DNA from: Pseudomonas sp. Root71 | GTDB lineage: Bacteria > Pseudomonadota > Gammaproteobacteria > Pseudomonadales > Pseudomonadaceae | Length of the DNA stretch: 64,000 bases | Direction of reading: 5' to 3' | Assembly: GCF_001429045.1 (NCBI RefSeq) | Contig: NZ_LMHY01000022.1 | Location: 86,320 to 150,319, forward strand | Part shown: positions 42,857 through 51,809 of the stretch, piece by piece | Numbering within the stretch: the stretch's first letter is position 1 | How the letters are laid out: each line of letters begins with the position of its first letter | Made by a program: the position numbers and the translations under genes | The notes under the pieces: model-generated | Told to the model about the DNA's origin: nothing | What the model saw: only the letters and a program-made list of their open reading frames with translations | The model's database searches: none

Positions 42857-43005
42857 TTATCGGGCGTTGTTCGCCGCTCGCAGTCGGTCTGCGGCTTCAA
42901 GTAACAGTTGTTCTGTGCCTCAAATACATCCTTGAACACGGCTTGCAATCGACCATGATTCGAGTCGGATCCCGAGTCTGGTCAGGTCGCTTTTTGCCTG
43001 GGCGA
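42857..43005 (-). pseudogene. Remnant of a DAHP synthase (aroG-type) gene
   Basis: On the minus strand from about 42916 down to the stop at 42857 the frame reads GTEQLLLEAADRLRAANNAR, matching the C terminus of the intact AroG in this window (GTEMLLRDAADRLRKQIRT). The adjoining 42917-43005 matches internal aroG DNA (46080-46215 on the plus strand) in two pieces: AAATACATCCTTGAACACGG, then TGCAATCGACCATGATTCGA onward. The bases between these pieces in intact aroG are missing. It is therefore a copy of an aroG-like gene shortened by several internal deletions and without a 5' end. Confidence 0.75.
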
Positions 43006-43019
43006 CCGCGTGGTCAGTG

Positions 43020-43390
43020 TTCCGTGGCGATGTCCTATGAGGTTGACTTTGCGTGCACCAGTTCTTTCCAGTACCCGCTCGATCTGCGTAAGCAATTGAT
43101 CATCAAGTACTTCGTTGTCATAAGTGGCTGATGCGCAGGGAACGGACACCCTTGCTCCGGCGTTCCTCCGCGTCTACCTGGTGTCGTCAAAGACCTCGAA
43201 CTTGCCGATTCATTCGACGCCGAAAAGTCGTGGGCCAGCAGTATTGAATAACAGGTGTTTGCATTCCTTTGCATATCGCACATCTTCGCAAACATTCGTG
43301 TGAGTGGTATTACGCCTAACTCTAAAGCCATTGACGGAAATGGGGTATACGAAAGTTTCATGAGTTTTGAAGAAGGCGGAAATCAGTAGG
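43020..43390 (-). pseudogene. Decayed copy of the lipase 5' half and promoter
   Basis: This stretch aligns without large gaps to 41135-41510, the first part of the intact lipase gene and its upstream DNA, at roughly 70-75 percent identity by eye. Conserved pieces include CCTATGAGGTTGACTTTGCG and TTGCATTCCTTTGCAT. Stops and frameshifts break the frame; only the start (MQRNANTCYSILLAHD) is still readable. The other end joins the aroG remnant directly. The catalytic region is absent. Confidence 0.8.
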
Positions 43391-43610
43391 TACATTCGAA
43401 TTTATGGACGGTCTTCGCCGAAATATCTCGACGTAATTCGTTGGGTAGAAAGTTGTAAGGCGTTAATTCCTACCACATCAATATCAATATTCCCTGTAGC
43501 ACTTAGTGCTCTTCTGACATCACAAGATTTTTTTATGACGTTCAATAGGCCTCGTTCGATGTCGATTGTTGGATGGCGAACTTTCAATGGATTGATGGGA
43601 GAAGTTACAC

Positions 43611-45296
43611 ATGGCAGATGATGGATTTGTTCGAGGCGAAACTTACTACATTAAACCTACGCACATTGTTGCTGGGCGTCAGCAAACCTTCGGTCCTGGT
43701 GGTGGCGGTGGTTACAGCGGAAATAATGGTGGATGGGGGTTGCAGGACGGGCCACGTAGAGGGGAGGGAGGTCCAAGTGGAATTCGGGATGTCGCGTTGC
43801 CAAACGTTATGGCCGAGTTTATGAACGAACAAGTCTACAGTCAGCAGCAGATTGATAATGAATACAATGCACGATTCAATACACTCATCACCGATACCGC
43901 GCGTGAATTAGAGGAAAGAAAAGTCGCTGCAAAAAGCGCTCAAGTTTTAGCACCCTCAGAATCTGCTGCCGTAGACCAACAGGTCACCCTGGAATTTATT
44001 GACTCAAAAAAGAAGCAATACATATCCATTGTGCCAAATATCTACGGCCTTTATGGTCAGAGTCCATTCTTTATGATGGGGGTGCTGCCGCGTCAGAAAA
44101 TGCGTGAATTTCTGAACTCCGGTAGCGCCGACTCCCAAGCTCTCATGAGCCTGTATTCCATGTTTGACAACGTCTATAAATCTGCATTGGAGCTCAAAGC
44201 GCTTTCGCTCTCGGTGGATATTCTGGCTGGCAAACTTGCCGAGCTAGCTAACAGCAGAAGCCAAGCGGAGTCGGTTGTTCCTCTAGATGGCGCCGCATGG
44301 TTCGCTGTGCAGAATCAGCGACTTAGCATTATTGGTTTGGAACTGGATATTCACGCTCAGCAACTTCCCGAGTTTCTTCAAACAGAGCTCGTTGCTGCGG
44401 CAGGTTCCCTGACTGGCATGACCCAAACTCAAGTATTGTTACATTACAAGGCGACGCTAGAGCGTATGGCTTCGACCAAAATGGCAGAGATCAGACCTGT
44501 CGTTGCACCGCCTCCATTCAAAAGAGGTGGTGTAACCATCAATTTCACAGCGGCGAACCCGAAGATCAGTTCGCCATTGAGCAAGCCTGAATTAGAGGCT
44601 CTCAATGAGTTGGTATATCTGCAAACCCACACCCCGATTGGGACAAAGTGGCTCAGCTACCACGACGCCTTGTTGAAGGCCGAATCTGCAAGACACCTGA
44701 CTTCAACTTCAAGTGCCTTGGGCGGCTTGGCCGAGCGGTCGAATGAAGCTGAACAGATCCAGAGTGCAATCAAGTTTACCATGGATTTTTATAAGGAGGT
44801 GAGTGAGCGATTTGGTGTAAGAGCCGAGGCGCTGGCGAAAGAACTTTCGAAAAATGCCAAAGGGAACACGATTCGTAATGCTGGTGAGGCAATAAAGGCT
44901 TTTGATCAGTATAAGAATGTTTTGAGCAAGAAGTTTGGAGTCAAGGACCGGGAAGCGATTGCTCGGGCTCTTGACGCTCTAGATAAAGATGTGATGTCTA
45001 AAAACCTGACGGCATTCGGTAAAGGTCTGAAGGCTATTAGTAACATCACTGATCTTTTCAGCTTGCTCGCTGAAGCGAAAACATCATCTAGGAGTGGTGA
45101 TTGGGTGCCATTTTTTGTAAAAGTTGAGTCTTTAGTTGTGGGTAAGGGTGCAACCACTCTGGTAGCGTTCATGTTTGGCCTGACGGCCGCGACACCCTTG
45201 ACTATTCTGGGATTTGCATTGCTAACGGCTGTGATGGGGGCATTGATTGATGATGCACTGGTGGGCAAGATCAACGACTACGTGATAAATCTCTGA
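43611..45296 (+). CDS. Pore-forming bacteriocin (colicin Ia / pyocin S5-like)
   Basis: A 561-residue protein. The N terminus is glycine-rich (FGPGGGGGYSGNNGGWG near residues 27-43), as in translocation regions of colicins and S-type pyocins. A long helical middle part follows (about 80-380). The last about 180 residues look like a colicin pore-forming domain, ending in a hydrophobic hairpin (about 513-550: TTLVAFMFGLTAATPLTILG, then LLTAVMGALIDDALV). It would kill related bacteria by opening the inner membrane. The start follows a GGGAG site. Convergent downstream is a small membrane protein that fits as the immunity protein. Base composition is AT-richer than the flanks, a sign of horizontal gain. 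No lysis gene or clear PrtN box was found. Confidence 0.85.
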   Translation: MADDGFVRGETYYIKPTHIVAGRQQTFGPGGGGGYSGNNGGWGLQDGPRRGEGGPSGIRDVALPNVMAEFMNEQVYSQQQIDNEYNARFNTLITDTARELEERKVAAKSAQVLAPSESAAVDQQVTLEFIDSKKKQYISIVPNIYGLYGQSPFFMMGVLPRQKMREFLNSGSADSQALMSLYSMFDNVYKSALELKALSLSVDILAGKLAELANSRSQAESVVPLDGAAWFAVQNQRLSIIGLELDIHAQQLPEFLQTELVAAAGSLTGMTQTQVLLHYKATLERMASTKMAEIRPVVAPPPFKRGGVTINFTAANPKISSPLSKPELEALNELVYLQTHTPIGTKWLSYHDALLKAESARHLTSTSSALGGLAERSNEAEQIQSAIKFTMDFYKEVSERFGVRAEALAKELSKNAKGNTIRNAGEAIKAFDQYKNVLSKKFGVKDREAIARALDALDKDVMSKNLTAFGKGLKAISNITDLFSLLAEAKTSSRSGDWVPFFVKVESLVVGKGATTLVAFMFGLTAATPLTILGFALLTAVMGALIDDALVGKINDYVINL

Positions 45297-45301
45297 TGTG
45301 T

Positions 45302-45329
45302 AAAGGGGGTGGCAGCTTTCACCCCCTTT
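45302..45329. terminator. Bidirectional terminator between bacteriocin and immunity gene
   Basis: AAAGGGGGTG / CACCCCCTTT, a perfect 10-base inverted repeat with an 8-base loop and A/T runs on both sides (CCCCCTTTTTAA). It serves both convergent genes; its right arm covers the immunity stop codon. Confidence 0.85.
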
Positions 45330-45648
45330 TTAATATCATGAATATCAAGTAAGTGCTGCCCAGTGGGATGGCGAAGACGAGGCAAAAAAATATAAAAAGT
45401 GCATTTATTCCTGTAGAGTCTCCCTTGATAAAAAAATCCTTTCTCCAGAACTCCGGTCCTGTCAGTTTGTAGGCGCTGGCGGTTGTAAAGTACCTAGAGA
45501 GTGGGTATAGCAATGTGCTGAGTAGCATAAGTGTGACAAGTTTAATGTCATGGTAAAAAAGGTTGTCATCAATATAAAAAGCAGCACTAGCTGTAATTAG
45601 GTACAGTGCGCTCAATAGTAAGTGTTTAGTGAAATATTTTTTATCCAT
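45319..45648 (-). CDS. Bacteriocin immunity protein (membrane type)
   Basis: A 109-residue protein with three or four hydrophobic segments (HLLLSALYLITASAAFYI, LVTLMLLSTLLYPLSRYF, ALFIFFCLVFAIPLGSTYLI) and short charged loops. Immunity proteins for pore-forming colicins are small inner-membrane proteins encoded on the strand opposite the colicin gene and expressed from their own promoter; this gene has exactly that arrangement. It is very AT-rich, more so than the bacteriocin gene. A GAGG site precedes the ATG. The specific family (colicin Ia/E1 immunity) is suggested but was not verified. Confidence 0.8.
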   Translation of the reverse strand: MDKKYFTKHLLLSALYLITASAAFYIDDNLFYHDIKLVTLMLLSTLLYPLSRYFTTASAYKLTGPEFWRKDFFIKGDSTGINALFIFFCLVFAIPLGSTYLIFMILKRG

Positions 45649-45853
45649 CCTTGACCTCGTTACTGCTGATGATAATGCGCTGTGCCTGCTTGAATCGAGC
45701 TGGCGTTACTTTTTTCTTACTCTGTAGATTTGCTTCCATGCATAATCATTCAGATTTTTTTCGTCAGAACTCTTGTGCTTCAATCGTCGTCCAAAAGCAT
45801 TCACGAATGCAGCATCTAAACGTTACAAATTGTACGGGGAGCGAGGAACTCAG

Positions 45854-45875
45854 CTTGCGCCGTAGAGGGCGCAAG
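45854..45875 (-). terminator. Possible terminator after aroG
   Basis: CTTGCGCC / GGCGCAAG, an 8-base perfect inverted repeat with a 6-base loop, 24 bases behind the aroG stop on the minus strand. There is no T-run. Confidence 0.45.
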
Positions 45876-45898
45876 GGAGCTCAACACCAGAGCGATTG

Positions 45899-46975
45899 TT
45901 AAGTGCGAATTTGTTTCCGCAATCTATCCGCTGCATCGCGCAACAACATTTCCGTCCCGGACCAGCCAAGGCAGCCATCCGTAACTGACACGCCATACTT
46001 CAGCGGTGAACTCAACGGCTGGCAGCCCTCGAACAAATGGCTCTCGATCATCATGCCGATCAGCGAACGATCACCTTGCAGGCGTTGTTCAAGTACATCC
46101 TGGAACACGGCTGGCTGGCGCAACGGGTCTTTGCCGCTGTTGGCGTGACTGCAATCGATCATGATTCGAGGCGGAATCCTGAGCTTGGTCAGGTCGCTGT
46201 TCACCTGGGCGACGCTGGCGCTGTCGTAGTTCGGCCCGCGATGGCCGCCGCGCAATACCAGGTGTGTGTCTGCATTGCCCGGGGTTTGAATGATCGCCGG
46301 ATGTCCCTGGCTATCGACACCGAAATGGCGATGAGGATGAGCGGCGGAGCGCATGGCGTCGCTGGCGACACCGACACCGCCGTCTGTCCCGTTCTTGAAC
46401 CCTACAGGCATGCCAAGCCCGCTGGCCATTTCCCGGTGGATCTGCGACTCCGTGGTCCGGGCGCCAATCGCCACCCAGCTCAACAGATCGTCGAAGTAGC
46501 CGGCGGCCATCGGTTGCAGCAGCTCAGTGGCAACGGGCAGGCCCAGGCGGAGCATTTCGCGCATCAGCTCGCGGGACAACGTCAGGCCGGCGGCCATGTC
46601 ATCGCTGCCATTGAGGTGCGGGTCGTAGGCCAGGCCTTTCCAGCCAACCGTGGTGCGAGGTTTTTCCACGTAGGCACGCATCACCAGCAGCATTTCGTCG
46701 CTGACTTCGGCGGCGAGGCGGGCAAGATTACCGGCGTATTCGAGGGCTGACTTTGGATCGTGTATCGAGCAGGGGCCGACGATGATCAGCAGTCGGGAAT
46801 CTTCACCGTTGAGGATCGCGCGAACCGCCTGGCGGTGGGCGGCGACTTGCCGGGTCAGGGCGTTGCCGAGGGGCAATTGCTGTTTGAGTTGCAATGAGCT
46901 GGGCAGGCGCAGGGTCAGCGCTTCATTGGCAGGGCTCATGGTGGACAGCGGCAGTGCGGAGACGGACGAGTTCAT
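45899..46975 (-). CDS. aroG: 3-deoxy-7-phosphoheptulonate (DAHP) synthase, class I
   Basis: A 358-residue class I DAHP synthase, the entry enzyme of aromatic amino acid synthesis (PEP plus erythrose 4-phosphate). Active-site motifs: IIVGPCSIHDPKSALEYA, MRAYVEKPRTTVGWKG, IGARTTESQIHREMASG, GFKNGTDGGVGVASDA, LRGGHRGPNYD and DCSHANSGKDP. The start MNSSVSALPLS follows an AGGAAG site; the open frame reaches 34 codons upstream but overlaps a leader ORF. Upstream lie two small aromatic-rich ORFs and an intrinsic terminator, pointing to attenuation. Which amino acid inhibits the enzyme is not clear from the sequence. Its 3' part has a decayed relative at 42857-43005. Confidence 0.95.
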   Translation of the reverse strand: MNSSVSALPLSTMSPANEALTLRLPSSLQLKQQLPLGNALTRQVAAHRQAVRAILNGEDSRLLIIVGPCSIHDPKSALEYAGNLARLAAEVSDEMLLVMRAYVEKPRTTVGWKGLAYDPHLNGSDDMAAGLTLSRELMREMLRLGLPVATELLQPMAAGYFDDLLSWVAIGARTTESQIHREMASGLGMPVGFKNGTDGGVGVASDAMRSAAHPHRHFGVDSQGHPAIIQTPGNADTHLVLRGGHRGPNYDSASVAQVNSDLTKLRIPPRIMIDCSHANSGKDPLRQPAVFQDVLEQRLQGDRSLIGMMIESHLFEGCQPLSSPLKYGVSVTDGCLGWSGTEMLLRDAADRLRKQIRT

Positions 46976-47024
46976 ATTCAAGGCTTCCTGGGCTGGTGGC
47001 GGGTTCGTGCCCGCGCGCTCGGCC

Positions 47025-47177
47025 CTACTGGGGTGTTCGACAATTGGCCGGATTGGCTGCGTGTGTGTGCTTGCCACCTGTGGGTGACCGATCGGAGGCG
47101 GCAGGCTGTCCCGAGCGGAGGGTGGTAAATCGCCAGGCGGTAAAACTGTCGTAACGGTAATAAGTGGCGTAGTTCAT
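47025..47177 (-). CDS. Second leader ORF of aroG, tyrosine-rich (50 aa)
   Basis: A 50-codon ORF with an AGAGGA site before its ATG. It begins MNYATYYRYDSFTAWRF, with four tyrosines in the first eight residues, one more aromatic cluster (FTAW), and an unstructured rest ending CRTPQ. It lies between the attenuator hairpin and aroG; its stop is 50 bases before the aroG start. The clustered Tyr codons suggest a second, translation-based sensing element; no strong terminator follows it, so it could act by coupling or by changing RNA folding. It could also be a real small protein. Confidence 0.55.
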   Translation of the reverse strand: MNYATYYRYDSFTAWRFTTLRSGQPAASDRSPTGGKHTHAANPANCRTPQ

Positions 47178-47225
47178 GTTTTGAATCCTCTGAATGTCTG
47201 GTGTGTCGCTAAAAGTGTTGGGGCT

Positions 47226-47265
47226 GAAAAAACAAAACCCCCGGTCGGGAGGCCGACCGGGGGTT
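47226..47265 (-). terminator. Intrinsic terminator / attenuator in the aroG leader
   Basis: A 13-base perfect inverted repeat AACCCCCGGTCGG / CCGACCGGGGGTT with a GAGG/CCTC loop, followed on the minus strand by a T-rich run (TTTTGTTTTTTC). It is a very strong terminator 48 bases behind the first leader ORF and 250 bases before aroG, so transcription into aroG must pass it. Confidence 0.9.
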
Positions 47266-47312
47266 GAGAATTCTCTGGTGGCGACCCGTTTGAAGTGGGC
47301 GCCATGTGGGTA

Positions 47313-47441
47313 TCAGGCGCGCCAGTGGCTAAACCAATACCCAAAATAAAAGCTGACCGGAGTACAACCGTCGTTCACCCGGGCAGCCGCAACCGAGCGC
47401 GGGGCGCTGGCGGTACGAAGCTGTAAGAGGGCGTTGAACAT
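47313..47441 (-). CDS. aroG leader peptide with aromatic codon cluster (42 aa)
   Basis: A 42-codon ORF starting MFNALLQLRT and ending in SFYFGYWFSHWRA. The segment FYFGYWFSHW holds three Phe, two Tyr and two Trp codons within ten positions, directly before the stop and ahead of a strong terminator. This is the classical layout of a ribosome-mediated attenuator: when charged aromatic tRNAs are scarce the ribosome stalls in this cluster and an antiterminator forms. All three aromatic amino acids are represented, which suits the common entry enzyme DAHP synthase. The pairing that would form the antiterminator was not worked out. Confidence 0.8.
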   Translation of the reverse strand: MFNALLQLRTASAPRSVAAARVNDGCTPVSFYFGYWFSHWRA

Positions 47442-47628
47442 GGTCTGTCTCCGATGGATGGTCCGAGCTTACTAGAGGCCGGTACGCAGATTCAATCAGA
47501 AAATGCTATCGGCCAACGATGGCGCTTTCTATTGCTTGAGTGCCCCCACGGTTGTGACACACTTTGCGCTGCAACAACAATCCTATCGTCACAAGGACGC
47601 ACATGACCCTCGCTGTGGAATTGGAATG

Positions 47629-48102
47629 ATGGAGCGCCAATGGCGCCCGGCAACACCGGATGACCTGGAATTCGCCCGCGAACTGACCTGCAGAAGCATG
47701 CTGCGTTACTACATTGAGCATGAACTGTTGTGGCAGGACGAAGCGTTTGACGTGGCCTGGGCCGGGCGGGACAACCGTTTGATTACATCGGGCGACGGAG
47801 TGCAGGGCTATGTCAGCCTGAGTCGTGATGCCAGAGCCTTGTATATCCGCGAATTGCATATCGTCGACGCGTTTCGTGGGCAGGGCACTGGATCCTGGGT
47901 GATCGATCAGGCATCGGTTCTGGCGCGCCAGGAGCGGCGACCGGCATTGCGCCTGACGGTTTTCGAAAACAATCCGGCGCGAGCGTTGTACGAGCGCAAG
48001 GGGTTGAGGGTGGTGGGCAAGGACGAATGTTTCCTGAGGATGCAACTGGATATCCCCGGGCTGGATCGCTGCAACACGCTTGCGACAAGCCTTTCAAGAT
48101 GA
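47629..48102 (+). CDS. GNAT family N-acetyltransferase
   Basis: A 157-residue acetyltransferase of the GNAT fold. Motif A is seen at LYIRELHIVDAFRGQGTGSWVIDQA (the acetyl-CoA loop RGQGTG near residue 90), and the C-terminal NPARALYERKGLRVVGKDE is typical. Two adjacent ATG codons (47626 and 47629) are possible starts with a TTGGA site; the second is given. The substrate is unknown. It stands alone between the aroG leader and gacA. Confidence 0.88.
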   Translation: MERQWRPATPDDLEFARELTCRSMLRYYIEHELLWQDEAFDVAWAGRDNRLITSGDGVQGYVSLSRDARALYIRELHIVDAFRGQGTGSWVIDQASVLARQERRPALRLTVFENNPARALYERKGLRVVGKDECFLRMQLDIPGLDRCNTLATSLSR

Positions 48103-48199
48103 ATTGAAACTTTTAATCTGACGCTTTCCGCTAGGTCTGCCAGAAGCTTTTTGCTAAGGTGTCTGGCAACCCAATAAGACCATATCACGAGGTGTCTGC

Positions 48200-48841
48200 T
48201 TGATTAGGGTGCTAGTAGTCGATGACCATGATCTCGTTCGTACAGGCATTACACGAATGCTGGCTGACATCGATGGCCTGCAAGTAGTCGGCCAGGCCGA
48301 GTCGGGTGAGGAATCCCTGATCAAGGCGCGCGAGCTGAAGCCCGATGTGGTGTTGATGGACGTCAAGATGCCGGGTATCGGCGGTCTTGAAGCCACTCGC
48401 AAATTATTGCGCAGTCACCCGGATATCAAGGTCGTCGCGGTGACTGTATGTGAAGAGGACCCGTTTCCTACACGGCTGTTGCAGGCCGGTGCGGCAGGTT
48501 ACCTGACCAAGGGGGCAGGTTTGCCGGAAATGGTCCAGGCCATTCGACTGGTGTTTGCCGGGCAACGCTACATCAGCCCGCAAATTGCCCAGCAACTGGC
48601 GATCAAGTCCTTCCAGCCCACCAACGATTCGCCTTTCGATGCCCTGTCGGAGCGGGAAATCCAGATCGCGCTGATGATCGTCGGCTGCCAGAAAGTACAG
48701 ATCATTTCCGACAAATTGTGCCTGTCGCCGAAAACCGTGAACACCTACCGTTACCGCATCTTCGAAAAGCTTTCGATCAGCAGTGATGTCGAGTTGACGC
48801 TGTTGGCGGTTCGTCATGGCATGGTCGACGCCAGCCTCTGA
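48200..48841 (+). CDS. gacA: Response regulator GacA
   Basis: A 213-residue LuxR/FixJ-type response regulator, the global regulator of secondary metabolism and virulence in Pseudomonas, acting through small RNAs of the RsmY/Z type. The receiver holds Asp54 in [10 protein letters not shown]; the helix-turn-helix is at [19 protein letters not shown]. The start is a TTG with a GAGGTG site in front, as known for gacA in this group; no ATG gives the full receiver. It is the first gene of the gacA-uvrC-pgsA-tRNA block, with 2 bases before uvrC. The cognate kinase GacS is elsewhere. Confidence 0.97.
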   Translation: MIRVLVVDDHDLVRTGITRMLADIDGLQVVGQAESGEESLIKARELKPDVVLMDVKMPGIGGLEATRKLLRSHPDIKVVAVTVCEEDPFPTRLLQAGAAGYLTKGAGLPEMVQAIRLVFAGQRYISPQIAQQLAIKSFQPTNDSPFDALSEREIQIALMIVGCQKVQIISDKLCLSPKTVNTYRYRIFEKLSISSDVELTLLAVRHGMVDASL

Positions 48842-48843
48842 AA

Positions 48844-50667
48844 ATGAACGACACCTTTGATCCGAGCGCCTTTCTGTCGACCGTTAGCGGGCGCCCCGGC
48901 GTGTACCGCATGTTCGACAGCGAAGCGCGGTTGCTCTACGTCGGCAAGGCGAAGAATCTCAAGAGTCGCCTGTCGAGTTACTTTCGAAAGACCGGGCTTG
49001 CCCCCAAGACCGCCGCGCTGGTAGCGCGTATCGCCCAGGTCGAGACGACGATCACCGCCAACGAAACCGAAGCCTTGCTGCTTGAGCAGACGCTGATCAA
49101 GGAATGGCGTCCGCCCTACAACATCCTGCTGCGCGACGATAAATCCTACCCCTACGTCTTTCTCTCCGACGGAGAGTTTCCGCGCCTGAGCATTCATCGC
49201 GGCGCGAAAAAGGCCAAGGGCAAATATTTCGGGCCTTATCCGAGTGCCGGCGCGATCCGCGAAAGCCTGAGCCTGCTGCAAAAGACGTTTTTCGTTCGCC
49301 AATGCGAAGACAGTTATTACAAGAACCGCACGCGCCCTTGCCTGCAATACCAGATCAAGCGTTGCAAGGCGCCCTGTGTCGGGCTGGTGGAGCCGCAGGT
49401 GTACGCCGAGGATGTCCGCCATTCGGTGATGTTTCTTGAAGGGCGCAGCAATGCACTGACTGACGAGTTGTCCGCCGGGATGGAAGAGGCGGCGATCAAT
49501 CTCGAATTCGAACGGGCCGCGGAGTTGCGGGACCAGATTGCTTTACTGCGCCGGGTCCAGGATCAACAGAGCATGGAGGGCGGGACCGGGGACGTCGATG
49601 TGATTGCTGCCTTCGTCAACCCGGGTGGTGCCTGTGTTCACTTGATCAGCGTGCGGGGCGGTCGGGTACTGGGAAGCAAGAACTTCTTCCCTCAAGTCGG
49701 TATTGAAGAAGACGTTTCTGAAGTCATGGCCGCGTTTCTCGGCCAGTACTTCATCAGCAGCCCTGAACGCGACTTGCCCAGCGAGCTGATCGTCAACGTG
49801 GTCCACGATGACTTTCCCACGCTGATCGCCGCCATCGACGAATTACGCGGTCGGGAGCTGACCATCAGCCATCGCGTGCGGGGTACGCGGGCGCGCTGGC
49901 AGCAACTGGCGGTGACCAATGCCGAGCAGGCTCTGAGTGCGCGCCTGGCGAATCGTCAGCACATTACGGCGCGCTTCGATGCACTGGCCGAGGTGCTGAA
50001 GCTGGATGAGCCTCCACAGCGACTTGAGTGCTACGACATCAGTCACTCCAGCGGTGAGGCGACGGTGGCGTCGTGCGTGGTCTTCGGCCCCGAAGGTCCG
50101 ATCAAGGCCGATTACCGCCGGTACAACATCGAGGGCGTTACGGCCGGCGATGATTATGCGGCGATGCATCAGGCGCTGACCCGACGCTTCAGCAAACTGA
50201 AGGACGGGGAGGGCAAGCTGCCGGATATCCTGCTGGTGGACGGCGGAAAAGGCCAGTTGTCCATGGCCCGCGACGTGCTCGATGAGCTGGCCGTGCCTGA
50301 CCTGATTTTGCTGGGTGTGGCAAAAGGCGCGACGCGCAAGGCCGGTTTCGAAACCCTGTACCTGAACGACGCTGCACATGAGTTCACCTTGCGCGGCGAT
50401 TCACCCGCGCTGCACCTGATCCAGCAGATTCGCGACGAAGCCCACCGGTTTGCCATTACCGGGCACCGAGCCCGACGTGGAAAAACCCGTCGGACGTCTA
50501 CACTGGAAGGCGTCGCCGGCGTCGGACCCACACGTCGGCGTGACTTGTTGAAACATTTTGGTGGATTGCAGGAGCTGTCTCGTGCAAGCATCGAAGAAAT
50601 TGCCAAAGCCCCCGGGATCAGTAAAAAGCTCGCAGAGTTGATTTATGCAAATCTGCACAGCGAGTAG
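48844..50667 (+). CDS. uvrC: Excinuclease ABC subunit C
   Basis: A 607-residue UvrC, which makes both incisions in nucleotide excision repair. Order: GIY-YIG domain ([28 protein letters not shown]), UVR coiled coil near 200-235 ([18 protein letters not shown]), RNase H-like endonuclease domain ([33 protein letters not shown]), and C-terminal tandem helix-hairpin-helix ([21 protein letters not shown]). All parts are intact. It starts 2 bases behind gacA, in the order conserved in gammaproteobacteria. Confidence 0.97.
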   Translation: MNDTFDPSAFLSTVSGRPGVYRMFDSEARLLYVGKAKNLKSRLSSYFRKTGLAPKTAALVARIAQVETTITANETEALLLEQTLIKEWRPPYNILLRDDKSYPYVFLSDGEFPRLSIHRGAKKAKGKYFGPYPSAGAIRESLSLLQKTFFVRQCEDSYYKNRTRPCLQYQIKRCKAPCVGLVEPQVYAEDVRHSVMFLEGRSNALTDELSAGMEEAAINLEFERAAELRDQIALLRRVQDQQSMEGGTGDVDVIAAFVNPGGACVHLISVRGGRVLGSKNFFPQVGIEEDVSEVMAAFLGQYFISSPERDLPSELIVNVVHDDFPTLIAAIDELRGRELTISHRVRGTRARWQQLAVTNAEQALSARLANRQHITARFDALAEVLKLDEPPQRLECYDISHSSGEATVASCVVFGPEGPIKADYRRYNIEGVTAGDDYAAMHQALTRRFSKLKDGEGKLPDILLVDGGKGQLSMARDVLDELAVPDLILLGVAKGATRKAGFETLYLNDAAHEFTLRGDSPALHLIQQIRDEAHRFAITGHRARRGKTRRTSTLEGVAGVGPTRRRDLLKHFGGLQELSRASIEEIAKAPGISKKLAELIYANLHSE

Positions 50668-50699
50668 AATGCCCCCTCACCTCGTAGCCAGTTGTGCCG

Positions 50700-51260
50700 A
50701 TGAATATCCCTAATCTGATTACCGTTCTACGCGTTCTGCTCATACCGATCTTCATTTTGCTGTTCTACCTGCCTTACCAGTGGAGCTACATGGCCTCCGC
50801 CTCGGTCTTCGCATTCGCTGCGGCGACCGACTGGCTGGACGGGTACCTGGCGCGCCGCCTGGAACAAAGCACGCCGTTCGGGGCTTTCCTCGATCCGGTT
50901 GCCGACAAGCTGATGGTTGCGGTTGCATTGGTCCTGTTGGTGCAGGAACACGGAAACCTGTGGCTCACGCTGCCTGCCGCCGTGATCATCGGTCGCGAGA
51001 TTGTCGTCTCGGCACTGCGCGAATGGATGGCCGAACTGGGCGCTCGTGCCCACGTCGCCGTATCTAACCTGGGCAAATGGAAAACCGCCGCGCAAATGCT
51101 GGCGCTGGTGATCCTGCTGGCCAATCCCAAGGATTTCAGTTTCTGGGTCTTGCTGGGCTACACCTTGTTGATGGTGTCGGCTGGCCTGACTTTGTGGTCG
51201 ATGGTCCAGTACCTGCGGGCTGCCTGGCCACATCTGAAGACTGACGTTGAAAAGAAATAA
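50700..51260 (+). CDS. pgsA: CDP-diacylglycerol--glycerol-3-phosphate 3-phosphatidyltransferase
   Basis: A 186-residue inner-membrane enzyme that makes phosphatidylglycerol phosphate, the first committed step to phosphatidylglycerol and cardiolipin. The CDP-alcohol transferase motif is complete: [20 protein letters not shown] followed by LDPVADK. About five hydrophobic segments are seen. The ATG at 50700 ([11 protein letters not shown]) is preferred to a GTG two codons upstream. It follows uvrC and precedes the tRNA cluster. Confidence 0.96.
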   Translation: MNIPNLITVLRVLLIPIFILLFYLPYQWSYMASASVFAFAAATDWLDGYLARRLEQSTPFGAFLDPVADKLMVAVALVLLVQEHGNLWLTLPAAVIIGREIVVSALREWMAELGARAHVAVSNLGKWKTAAQMLALVILLANPKDFSFWVLLGYTLLMVSAGLTLWSMVQYLRAAWPHLKTDVEKK

Positions 51261-51323
51261 AACTTTTTTGAATCAAGGGGTTGACGGGGCTTCTGGATTC
51301 TATAGAATGCGCCACACCAAGAC

Positions 51324-51399
<76 letters not shown>

Positions 51400-51445
51400 A
51401 GTTTGTACGCATTTGATGTCGCGCTACTGACAGCAAATGTTTTGA

Positions 51446-51519
51446 GGCCGAGTAGCAAAATGGTTATGCAGCGGATTGCAAATCCGCCTACGCCGGTTCG
51501 ATTCCGACCTCGGCCTCCA
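51446..51519 (+). tRNA. tRNA-Cys (anticodon GCA)
   Basis: 74 bases, GGCCGAG acceptor paired with CTCGGCC, anticodon arm CGGATTGCAAATCCG, T-loop GTTCGATTC, encoded CCA end. Confidence 0.97.
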
Positions 51520-51528
51520 CTAATAAAC

Positions 51529-51563
51529 AAGCTCCGTAGATCTATGATTTACGGAGCTTTTTT
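51529..51563 (+). terminator. Intrinsic terminator after tRNA-Cys
   Basis: AAGCTCCGTA / TACGGAGCTT hairpin with an 11-base loop and a TTTTTTA tail, 10 bases behind tRNA-Cys. Confidence 0.9.
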
Positions 51564-51714
51564 ATTTGCAATAGCCTGCAAGATTTAGTCTTGAAAAGGG
51601 TATTTGCGAACTTGCTTCACTGGGGCGGGATGTATATATTTCCACCTCTGCTGCACAAGCGTCAGAACTGCCGGATCGTTATCTGGCAAAACCTGGACGC
51701 TTCACCGCGCTACC

Positions 51715-51801
51715 GCCCGAATGGCGAAACTGGTAGACGCATGGGACTTAAAATCCCCCGCTCGTAAGGGCGTGCCGGTTCGATTCCGGCTTCGGGCACC
51801 A
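51715..51801 (+). tRNA. tRNA-Leu (anticodon TAA)
   Basis: 87 bases with a long variable arm. GCCCGAA acceptor pairs with TTCGGGC, anticodon arm GGGACTTAAAATCCC, T-arm GTTCGATTC, encoded CCA end. It has its own promoter region, since a terminator precedes it. Confidence 0.97.
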
Positions 51802-51809
51802 TGAATATC

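Noticed and set aside
43500..43610. PrtN P-box upstream of the bacteriocin gene
   Set aside because: Words such as ATTGTTGGATGG and ATTGATGG occur, but not in the repeated spacing of a P-box, so no call was made.
45651..45902. Small plus-strand ORF after the immunity gene
   Set aside because: No ribosome-binding site, mixed composition, and it runs into the aroG end; looks like chance.
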